Shown in pieces: positions 25,777 through 32,548 of a stretch of 64,000 nt of DNA. The position numbers were made by a program, and so were the translations under genes. Every line of letters starts with the position of its first letter. Position 1 is the stretch's first letter. Under the pieces are notes generated by a model. That model saw only the letters and a list, made by a program, of their open reading frames with translations. It was not told where the DNA came from and searched no databases. The DNA is from Geomonas paludis (GTDB lineage Bacteria; Desulfobacterota; Desulfuromonadia; Geobacterales; Geobacteraceae), in NCBI RefSeq assembly GCF_014193585.1, contig NZ_BLXY01000002.1, positions 248,001 to 312,000 of the forward strand. Reading direction: 5' to 3'.

Positions 25777-26322
25777 ATGTCATCATCACGCTCGTTCCTG
25801 GTAATGCTGGTCCTCTGGTTCTCGCTGTTCAGAGTCTCGACAGCCTCTGCCGACAGCGCGCTCATCGGCCACACGGTCATGGCAGCCATCCCCGTGTCCG
25901 CCATCGCGATCGCATTCTTCAAGCACGACACGGAAGGAGAGAAACAATGGCTGCGCAACCTTGCTGCCAACCAGGCACTCACCTCCGTGGCCCGGCTCGG
26001 CTTCAACGAGACCGACTGGGGCCGGCGCCCCAACGGTCATCCCTACGGGTTCCCATCCGGTCACGTTGCTTTCGCCGGTTCCGGCGCTGCCTTCCTCAGC
26101 GAGCGCTACGGCTGGAAATACGGGGTGCCCGCCTGGATCGCCACGGCATACGTGGGGTACAATCGCGTCGACAACAACAGTCACCGCTGGCGTGACGTAA
26201 TCGCCTCCGGGCTTTTGTCCTACGGCGTCGGCAAGCTCTTCGTCACCCCTGAAAACGCCACTCACATCGCTCCGGTGATAGGACCGGACTGGCTCGGCAT
26301 GCGCTGGCAGCGTTCCTGGTAA
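25777..26322 (+). CDS. PAP2 superfamily phosphatase
   Basis: A 181-residue acid-phosphatase-like membrane or secreted protein with an N-terminal hydrophobic signal (to about 24, ending STASA). PAP2 motifs: RRPNG (end of motif 1), FPSGHVAFA (motif 2, catalytic His) and NRVDNNSHRWRDV (motif 3, nucleophile His and Asp). The Lys usually seven residues before the motif 1 Arg appears to be Asn, a deviation that could alter phosphate binding. Family members dephosphorylate lipid phosphates or undecaprenyl pyrophosphate. AGAAGGAGG precedes the ATG at 25777. The DUF72 gene follows after 15 bp, so they likely share a transcript. Confidence 0.85.
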   Translation: MSSSRSFLVMLVLWFSLFRVSTASADSALIGHTVMAAIPVSAIAIAFFKHDTEGEKQWLRNLAANQALTSVARLGFNETDWGRRPNGHPYGFPSGHVAFAGSGAAFLSERYGWKYGVPAWIATAYVGYNRVDNNSHRWRDVIASGLLSYGVGKLFVTPENATHIAPVIGPDWLGMRWQRSW

Positions 26323-26337
26323 AGAGGAGGCAAGGCA

Positions 26338-27081
26338 ATGGCAAAGCTCTATCTCGGCTGCAGCGGTTTCAGCTACAACCATTGGCGCGGCAACTTCTAC
26401 CCGCCGGAACTGAAGACCAAGGACTGGTTCGAACACTACCGGTCCGTCTTCGACACGGTCGAGCTCAACGTCACCTTTTACCGGACTCCTACGGCCGCCA
26501 TGTTCAAACATTGGCACGACGAGAGCGAGCCGAACTTCTCCTTCGCGGTCAAAGGGAGCCGGTACATCACCCACATCAAGAGATTGCACGACATCCAAGA
26601 TGCCCTGTCGAAATTCTTCGGGCCTACCCGTCAGCTACAGGAGAAACTGCAGGTCGTGCTCTGGCAGTTCCCACCGCAGTTCAAGGTGGACCTGAAGAGG
26701 CTGGAGAGTTTCCTGGACCAGGTCGCGCCGTACCATGGCAGGCACACGCTGGAATTCAGAAACGAAAGCTGGCTCACCGACGAGGTCGTCGGCCTGTGCA
26801 AAAGCCGCAACGTGTCGCTGTGCATGGCGGACCACCCGGTATTCATCGACGCGCCGCCGATTACGGCGGACTTCGTCTATATCAGGCGGCATGGTATGGA
26901 GGGGAGCTACAACGGGTTCTACACCAGGGAACAGCTGGAGAAGGACGTGGTGAGGATCAGGAAATATTTGAGCCGCGGCCTGGATGTCTATATCTATTTC
27001 AACAATGACATGGGTGGCGCTGCACCGCAGAACGCCAAGGATCTGGCTGTAATGATGCAGGCGCCGCTGGACAAAGAGTAA
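26338..27081 (+). CDS. DUF72 domain protein
   Basis: A 247-residue TIM-barrel protein of the DUF72 (YecE-like) family. It opens with LYLGCSGFSYNHWRGNFYP and contains the typical VELNVTFYRTPTA and AVKGSRYITHIKRL segments and a C-terminal YFNNDMGGAAPQNA. Biochemical function is unknown; relatives are sometimes next to DNA-repair or radical enzymes. Ribosome site GAGGAGG is 9 bases before the ATG. It is probably co-transcribed with the PAP2 gene. Confidence 0.9.
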   Translation: MAKLYLGCSGFSYNHWRGNFYPPELKTKDWFEHYRSVFDTVELNVTFYRTPTAAMFKHWHDESEPNFSFAVKGSRYITHIKRLHDIQDALSKFFGPTRQLQEKLQVVLWQFPPQFKVDLKRLESFLDQVAPYHGRHTLEFRNESWLTDEVVGLCKSRNVSLCMADHPVFIDAPPITADFVYIRRHGMEGSYNGFYTREQLEKDVVRIRKYLSRGLDVYIYFNNDMGGAAPQNAKDLAVMMQAPLDKE

Positions 27082-27083
27082 AC

Positions 27084-27608
27084 CTAGCGGGTTCCCTTTC
27101 CGGGCCGGACCAGGTCACCGGCCCGGCCTTTCGACTCCCCTCCATCCTTTCCTTCCGGCACCAGCACCAGGTCAAGTTGCGCCCCTTTGGCCCCTCGTTT
27201 GGGATAATGCTGCGTCACCAGTCCCTCGAAGTCCTTCACGTCCACCAGGATATGGATATGCGGCGGGCGGTTGGCGTAGGGAACGGCCGGATTGGTCTGC
27301 AGGCGGTAACCCCCGTTGCTGTCGGAGTAGACGGTCGCGCGGTAGGCATCGTCATACCGGCCATCAGGACCGGCCTGCCAGAACTCGATGCGGGCCTTGG
27401 GGATGGGCGAGCAATCGGCTGAGGAGCGGACCGTGCCGCTCAGGAGATAACCTTTGCCGATGGTGTCGCGCACCGGCGCGTTGGGTCGGTAGAAGGGACC
27501 GATCTCGTCCCATGGGGTGGGCGGACAGGAGGCGGCAAGACCAGAGGACGAGGTGACGTTGACTAGCAGGAGCAGTGACAGAGAAATGACGTAACGAGGC
27601 ACAAACAT
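27084..27608 (-). CDS. secreted intradiol dioxygenase-like protein
   Basis: A 174-residue protein with a signal peptide (to about residue 26) and the beta-sandwich fold segments of intradiol ring-cleavage dioxygenases: GPFYRPNAPVRD, LSGTVRS, ARIEFWQAGPDGRYDDAY, and the PPHIHI histidine pair. The family uses two Tyr and two His to bind Fe(III); the HxH and one Tyr are visible, the second Tyr is uncertain. Many secreted relatives in anaerobes have unproven activity, so ring cleavage should not be assumed. It converges on the DUF72 gene with 2 bp between stop codons. Confidence 0.75.
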   Translation of the reverse strand: MFVPRYVISLSLLLLVNVTSSSGLAASCPPTPWDEIGPFYRPNAPVRDTIGKGYLLSGTVRSSADCSPIPKARIEFWQAGPDGRYDDAYRATVYSDSNGGYRLQTNPAVPYANRPPHIHILVDVKDFEGLVTQHYPKRGAKGAQLDLVLVPEGKDGGESKGRAGDLVRPGKGTR

Positions 27609-27636
27609 AGTATTGCCCCCTCCTCTCCTCCCTCTA

Positions 27637-28188
27637 TCAGCCTACCAGGGGAGGACCGCAGACATGTTCCAGTGTAGTCTCAATGGTCTGATCGCCGGCG
27701 GTTAGATAGATGTTTCCCTCTGTGACAGTGACGGACCAGTTGATGACCCGTTCCAGTTTAGCAGAAAGCAGGGTGAGAAACTTGAAATCGAGGGTGAAAA
27801 CGGAGAGGTTCTTGATGCCGGCCAGTTTTGGCTGATGCTGGGGCAGCCAACGGCTGACGTTGGCGCCGAAGGCGAACAGGAAAGCGCGCTCGACGTGGCG
27901 GCTCGATTTGGCGAGCCGCTCCGGATCCGGTTGGCCCACCTCGACCCAGAGCTTTACCCGCCCGTCCGGCCCCTTGCTCCGCAGATCCGGCTCGTCGCCG
28001 GAACCGACTCCCTTGGTGAACGCGAGTTCCTCGTCGTAGCAAAGCGCATACGCCAACAGCCGCGCCAGCAGTCGTTCCGCAGTTTCGGACGGGTGCTGGG
28101 CGATGGTCGTTTGGATATCGGCGTAGATCTGGCGGTCCAGATCAGAGAGTTGAACGGAGGCGCGGTAAATGGTGGAAGGAAGGGCCAT
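27637..28188 (-). CDS. YaeQ family protein
   Basis: A 183-residue protein of the YaeQ family (a restriction-nuclease-like fold). It begins ALPSTIYRASVQLSDLDRQIY and has the conserved ETAERLLARLLAYA, EPDLRSKGPDGRVKLWVEVGQPD and RHVERAFLFAFG segments, containing the PD...E-V-G acidic motif. Function is unknown; early claims of a role in hemolysin regulation were not upheld, as I recall. The ATG at 28188 has AAGGAT upstream. The frame stays open to 28269 through a REP element (RPPATLSRRERG), an artefactual N-terminus. Confidence 0.88.
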   Translation of the reverse strand: MALPSTIYRASVQLSDLDRQIYADIQTTIAQHPSETAERLLARLLAYALCYDEELAFTKGVGSGDEPDLRSKGPDGRVKLWVEVGQPDPERLAKSSRHVERAFLFAFGANVSRWLPQHQPKLAGIKNLSVFTLDFKFLTLLSAKLERVINWSVTVTEGNIYLTAGDQTIETTLEHVCGPPLVG

Positions 28189-28213
28189 ATTGATATCCTT
28201 TAAAAAGATTCGT

Positions 28214-28346
28214 CTTGCCCATCCCCTCTCCCTCCGGGAGAGGGTGGCCGGAGGCCGGGTGAGGGCCATGGGCTATGCAGCAACTATCAGTTCCGATGAG
28301 AGAGCGACGCCCTCACCCCAACCCTCTCCCGAAGGGAGAGGGAGAG
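28214..28346. repeat. pair of REP-like palindromes between YaeQ and YkgJ-type genes
   Basis: CCTCTCCCTCCGGGAGAGGG plus GGCCGGGTGAGGG lie at 28222-28265. The opposite-facing copy CCCTCACCCCAACCCTCTC with its pair AGGGAGAGG is at 28309-28346. The second copy supplies the end of the YkgJ-type coding sequence. Confidence 0.85.
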
Positions 28347-28999
28347 TTAAAGCGTTTCCAATCAAACCGGTCGAAGTCGATCATCAGCGCCAACGGAATG
28401 AAGGTGTCCAGCTCACTCACCCTCTGCCCGAGCAGCTTCTGGGTGAAATCCCGGAACAGCGCCACCTCCTCTGTGAAGATGGCATCGAAGGGAGCGGTGA
28501 GCGCGGGGAGTTCGAGAGGGTCCACAGCGGTGAAGTTCATGGTGCACCACTCGTCGTGCATCACCTCCCCTTCCGTGTCCACCAGCGGGATCCCATGCAG
28601 CCGGCAGGTCATCGGCCGGTGCTGGTAGACCAGGCAGCGGCCGTCCTCGCCGAGCAGCACGCAGGGCGTCTCGTCCTCGTCCGGCATGAGCAGTTCCCAG
28701 TCCTCCTCCGGGCGGTAATTGAGCACGAAGGGGTGGTCGAGTTCCGGCCACTGTTGCCGCATCAGGGTAAGGCGCTGCCGGCACTTCACCAGCACGCGCT
28801 CCTTCACCTCGTCGGCGAGCGCATCGAAGCCGCGCTTGAGGTAGTACGCGTCCAGCAGCGTGATGTCGAAGGTGCCCCGGCAGCAGCCCGAGCAGCCGCC
28901 CTGGCAGGCGATGTGCTCCGGGTGAGCCGTCATGCAGCGGGCGAACCAGTCATCCACCTGCGCTAGCAAGGCGCGATTTCTTTCCAGGATTTCTTGCAT
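28313..28999 (-). CDS. YkgJ-type cysteine-cluster protein
   Basis: A 228-residue protein of the YkgJ/UPF0153 zinc- or iron-binding family. The N-terminal cluster CQGGCSGCCRG (about 33-43) and later conserved RCLVYQHRPMTCRLHGIPL, carrying two more Cys, are the expected metal ligands. The function of the family is not established. The C-terminal ten residues (SPSPFGRGLG) and the TGA stop derive from a REP palindrome, so the original stop has been replaced by the repeat. Start ATG at 28999. Confidence 0.82.
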   Translation of the reverse strand: MQEILERNRALLAQVDDWFARCMTAHPEHIACQGGCSGCCRGTFDITLLDAYYLKRGFDALADEVKERVLVKCRQRLTLMRQQWPELDHPFVLNYRPEEDWELLMPDEDETPCVLLGEDGRCLVYQHRPMTCRLHGIPLVDTEGEVMHDEWCTMNFTAVDPLELPALTAPFDAIFTEEVALFRDFTQKLLGQRVSELDTFIPLALMIDFDRFDWKRFNSPSPFGRGLG

Positions 29000-29212
29000 A
29001 AAAACCTAAGGCAAAAGCATTAACACAGAGGTCACAGAGGTACACGGAGTACACAGGGAAAAGGCAAAACGAGGGGAAAAACAAAACCCGCTTTAAAGAT
29101 TTTCCTCTGTGACCTCTGTGCACCTCCGAGTCCTCTGTGTTCCGAGTTTGAGGTTCAAAAAAAGGCGGCAATGGATAATTGCCGCCTTCGGTAACACAGG
29201 TGACGCCGGAGA
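29000..29212. repeat. inverted repeat element of ACACAGAGG type
   Basis: TTAACACAGAGGTCACAGAGG (as an arm from 29019, ending near 29058) faces CCTCTGTGACCTCTGTG...CCTCTGTGTT (29103-29142). It is AT-rich between the arms, with no gene. A short GGCGGCAA...TTGCCGCC hairpin (29164-29187) just past the pyrE stop may terminate the purine operon. Confidence 0.7.
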
Positions 29213-29761
29213 TTATGCGAGAATCTCGGCCTTGGTGAAGATGGATTTCAGCCAGTACCCTTCGGCCTCGATGTTCTCACGGCCGCCTTCCTCACGATCA
29301 ACGAGGGTGACCACGCCAAGCACCACCAGCCCTTCCTCTTCGGCGCGCTTGATGGCCTTCAAAGAAGAACCGCCGCTGGTCACGACGTCCTCGACGATGA
29401 CCACCTTGGAGCCGGGCTTCAGGTTCTTGCGCCCTTCCAGCCAGGCGCCGGTGCCGTGCCCCTTGGGCTCCTTGCGGATGATGAAGCCGGGGACCGGCTT
29501 CCCTTCCAGGAAGCTGACCACGGAGGTCGCGGTGGCGATCGGGTCGGCGCCCAGGGTAAGCCCGCCTACCCCTTCCACACCTTCCACGTCCTTGATGGCC
29601 TCGAAGAAAAGCTTGCCGGTCAGGTAGCCGCCCTCGGGGTGCAGCGTGGTCTGCTTCCCGTCAAAGTAAAAATCGCTCTGACGACCGGAAGCCAGGGTCA
29701 CGTTCCTCTTCTCGTAGGACAGCTCAATGATGATCTTTTTCAGTCTTTCCTTTTCGGTCAT
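29213..29761 (-). CDS. pyrE: orotate phosphoribosyltransferase
   Basis: A 182-residue type I PRTase of UMP synthesis, joining orotate and PRPP. The PRPP-binding motif [14 protein letters not shown] lies around 114-127, and [11 protein letters not shown] is the pyrophosphate-side loop. Its ATG overlaps the purF stop by 4 bp, so it is translated as the last cistron of the purine operon, linking purine and pyrimidine nucleotide supply. Confidence 0.95.
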   Translation of the reverse strand: MTEKERLKKIIIELSYEKRNVTLASGRQSDFYFDGKQTTLHPEGGYLTGKLFFEAIKDVEGVEGVGGLTLGADPIATATSVVSFLEGKPVPGFIIRKEPKGHGTGAWLEGRKNLKPGSKVVIVEDVVTSGGSSLKAIKRAEEEGLVVLGVVTLVDREEGGRENIEAEGYWLKSIFTKAEILA

Positions 29762-31194
29762 TGCTCGGCGGTCTCCTTTTCGAATAGTCCCATCTGCGGC
29801 TCATCCTGATCCATCAGACGCGGGAATTTAACCGGGTACCCCCCGGTAAAGCAGGCGGTGCAGAAGCCGGCATTCTCGGCGCCGACGGTAGACATGAGAC
29901 CTTCTTCGGAAAGGTAGCCGAGCGAGTCCGCAGTTATGTAGCGGCGGATCTCATCGATCGAGTGCGACGAGGAGATCAGCTCCTTGCGGTTCGGGGTATC
30001 GATGCCGTAGTAGCAGGGGTAGCTGGTCGGCGGCGAAGAGATGCGCACGTGCACCTCGGCGGCCCCGGCGTTCCTGATCATCTTGACGATCTTGCGGGAT
30101 GTGGTGCCGCGCACGATGGAGTCGTCGATGACCACGACGCGTTTGCCCTTGAGCACCTCGCGCACCGGGTTCAGCTTGATCTTGACGCCGAAGTGGCGGA
30201 TCGCCTGCTGCGGCTCGATGAAGGTACGGCCGACGTAGTGGTTGCGGATCAGGCCCAGTTCGAACGGGATGCCGGACTCCTCGGCATAGCCCAGCGCCGC
30301 GGGGACGCCGGAATCCGGGATCGGAATGACGATGTCCGCATCGACCTTGTGCTCACGGGCCAGCTGGCGCCCCTGCTCTTTGCGCACCTGGTACACGTTC
30401 TTGCCGAAAATGAGCGAGTCGGGACGGGCGAAGTAGACGAACTCGAAGATGCAGGGGGTCGGTTCGACCTTCTTGAGCGGGAAGAAGGAGGTCAGGCCGT
30501 TCTTGTCGATGACGATCACCTCGCCCGGCTCGATCTCGCGGATGAACTCGGCGTCGATCAGGTCGAGGGCGCAGCTCTCGGAGGCGACCACGTAGGCGCT
30601 CCCCTGGCGACCCAGGCAAAGCGGACGGAAGCCGTTGGGATCACGCGCAGCGACCATGCGGCTCTCGGTCAGGAAAAGAAGGCAGTAAGCGCCCTGGATG
30701 CGGGAGAGTGCGTCCGTGATGCGGTCCAGCAGCGAGTTCTGCTTGGAAGTGGCGAGCAGGTGGACGATGATCTCGGTGTCCATGGTGGTCTGGAAGATGG
30801 AACCGTAGGCCTCCAACTCGTCCTTGATGATCTGGGCGTTGACGATGTTGCCGTTGTGGGCTATGGCGATGGAGCCGCGGGAGTAGTCCACGTTGATGGG
30901 CTGGACGTTCTTGATCACCGAGGAGCCGGTGGTCGAGTAACGCACGTGACCGATGGCGGAACGGCCGGGCAGAGTCTTGAAGATTTCGGGATTGCCGAAG
31001 ACGTCGGCTACGAGTCCCATGCTTTTATGCGCGTGCAGATTGCTTCCGTCCGAGGAGACGATACCGCAACTTTCCTGTCCCCTGTGCTGCAAGGCGTAGA
31101 GCCCGAGGTAGGTGAGGTTCGACGCCTCCGGGTGGTTGAATACACCGAAAATGCCGCACTCTTCTTCGGGCCTGCGCATCATCATTTCTTCCAC
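29758..31194 (-). CDS. purF: amidophosphoribosyltransferase
   Basis: A 478-residue enzyme for the first committed purine step, making phosphoribosylamine from PRPP and glutamine. The N-terminal Ntn glutaminase nucleophile is C13 after a 12-residue propeptide ([12 protein letters not shown]). The PRTase PRPP loop [16 protein letters not shown] is in the C-terminal half, and Cys in TPCIFEF, YPCYYG and FCTAC fit the 4Fe-4S ligands of the Bacillus-type enzyme. The start is GTG at 31194 with AAGGAG upstream. Confidence 0.95.
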   Translation of the reverse strand: MEEMMMRRPEEECGIFGVFNHPEASNLTYLGLYALQHRGQESCGIVSSDGSNLHAHKSMGLVADVFGNPEIFKTLPGRSAIGHVRYSTTGSSVIKNVQPINVDYSRGSIAIAHNGNIVNAQIIKDELEAYGSIFQTTMDTEIIVHLLATSKQNSLLDRITDALSRIQGAYCLLFLTESRMVAARDPNGFRPLCLGRQGSAYVVASESCALDLIDAEFIREIEPGEVIVIDKNGLTSFFPLKKVEPTPCIFEFVYFARPDSLIFGKNVYQVRKEQGRQLAREHKVDADIVIPIPDSGVPAALGYAEESGIPFELGLIRNHYVGRTFIEPQQAIRHFGVKIKLNPVREVLKGKRVVVIDDSIVRGTTSRKIVKMIRNAGAAEVHVRISSPPTSYPCYYGIDTPNRKELISSSHSIDEIRRYITADSLGYLSEEGLMSTVGAENAGFCTACFTGGYPVKFPRLMDQDEPQMGLFEKETAEQ

Positions 31195-31265
31195 GACTGC
31201 TCCTTATTCAAAAGAACTGCTGTCTAATGTCGCTGCTTATTCAGCATTTGAGGTTTGGCAAGCGC

Positions 31266-31402
31266 CCTCATCCGCCCCTACGGGGCACCTTCTCCCGGGG
31301 GGAGAAGGGACCGAGTACCCTCGCCCTCCGGGCCTGCGCCCACCGTAGGGCTACGGCCCGCAGGCGGGAGAGGGGTGGCCGAAGGCCGGGTGAGGGAGAT
31401 AC
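31266..31402. repeat. REP-like element between purF and purQ
   Basis: Several nested palindromes: CTTCTCCCGGGGGGAGAAGG, CGTAGGGCTACGGCCC and GCGGGAGAGGGG with GGCCGAAGGCCGGGTGAGGG. It separates two genes of the purine operon without a visible promoter. Confidence 0.8.
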
Positions 31403-31418
31403 TTCTCTTTACCTGATA

Positions 31419-32243
31419 CTAGAAGTTCTCTTTCACGTACTTCGCCGCGTTCTTGAAGAAGATCAGGCCTTCGCCCTCTTCCGGCAGTTCCTCGCGGGTC
31501 CACCGCGGGTGCTGGGTGCGGTGCACGAATGCCTCCGGGTGCGGCATGAGCCCCATGATCCTGCCGGTCTCGTCGCAGATGCCGGCGATGGCGTTCACGG
31601 AACCGTTGGGGTTCTCGGGGAACTCCATGCTCGCGGCGGTGTAGTTCTTGTCGGAGTACTTGAGGCAGGAGAGATGCTTGGTCTCGATCGCCTCCAGGGT
31701 CTTGGCGTCGTCGACCAGGAACTTCCCTTCGCCATGGCGCACCGGGAGGTAGACGCCCCCTTCGATGCCGCGGGTGTACAGCGACGGGGAAGCAGCATCG
31801 ACCTTCAGGTAGCACCAGCGGTCCTGGAAGCGGCCGCATTCGTTGTAGGTCAGCGTCGCGGTCTGGTTCAGGTAGTTGCCGCCCAGGGCCGGGAGCATCC
31901 CCATCTTCACCAGGAGCTGGAACCCGTTGCAAACGCCGAGGATCAACTTGCCGTCCGCGATGAAGCGGGTGATCTGGTCCACCAGGCGCTCTTCCTTGCC
32001 TTCCACGGCTGCGTAGCGCAGGCGGTTGGCCTGGGCCTTGGCGCTCCCGAGGTCGTCGCCGTCCAGGAAGCCGCCGGTCAGGTTCAGAAAGTGGTAATCG
32101 TCCAGGGTGACCTCACCGGTCAGCAGTTCAGCTATATGGGCGATGCGCGCCTCGTCGAAGCCGCCCAGCTTGCAGGCGTGGGCCGCCTCGGTTTCGCAGT
32201 TGGTGCCGTTGCCTGTTATGACAAGCGCTTTAGCCTTGGTCAT
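31419..32243 (-). CDS. purQ: phosphoribosylformylglycinamidine synthase, glutaminase subunit
   Basis: A 274-residue class I glutamine amidotransferase. It starts TKAKALVITGNGTNCE, and has the nucleophile elbow GVCNGFQ with the catalytic Cys near residue 104 and the His-x-Glu pair in MPHPEAFVH. It supplies ammonia to PurL for FGAM synthesis. An ATG three bases further upstream (32246) is an equal alternative. It sits between purSL and purF in the operon, flanked by REP elements. Confidence 0.92.
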   Translation of the reverse strand: MTKAKALVITGNGTNCETEAAHACKLGGFDEARIAHIAELLTGEVTLDDYHFLNLTGGFLDGDDLGSAKAQANRLRYAAVEGKEERLVDQITRFIADGKLILGVCNGFQLLVKMGMLPALGGNYLNQTATLTYNECGRFQDRWCYLKVDAASPSLYTRGIEGGVYLPVRHGEGKFLVDDAKTLEAIETKHLSCLKYSDKNYTAASMEFPENPNGSVNAIAGICDETGRIMGLMPHPEAFVHRTQHPRWTREELPEEGEGLIFFKNAAKYVKENF

Positions 32244-32246
32244 CAA

Positions 32247-32548
32247 TAAAGTCCTCTATCGGATGGTTAGTAGCGGGCACAGCGGTTCTCATTATTACAC
32301 AACCCGCTTTTTTTCTGCATATAAAAGATTCGCGATACAACGTCCAGGTCCACATCCTCCCTCTCCCCCCGGAAAAGGTGGGGTGAGGGGCTTGTCAGAT
32401 GCTCCAATTCCTCCCTCTCCCCCTGGGAGAGGGCCGGGGTGAGGGCGTCGGCAGCTGCGCGGTCCTCACTTCGTGGCACCTCCCTCACCCGGCCTTCGGC
32501 CACCCTCTCCCGGAGGGCGAGGGTATGGGATAGGAGCGGAAGAAGTTC
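32247..32548. repeat. REP cluster between purQ and purSL
   Basis: At least three REP-like palindromes lie at 32355-32396, 32411-32441 and 32484-32524 (CCTCTCCCCCTGGGAGAGG, then CCTCACCCGGCCTTCGGCC and CTCTCCCGGAGGGCGAGGG). The remaining DNA shows no gene or clear promoter. Confidence 0.85.
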
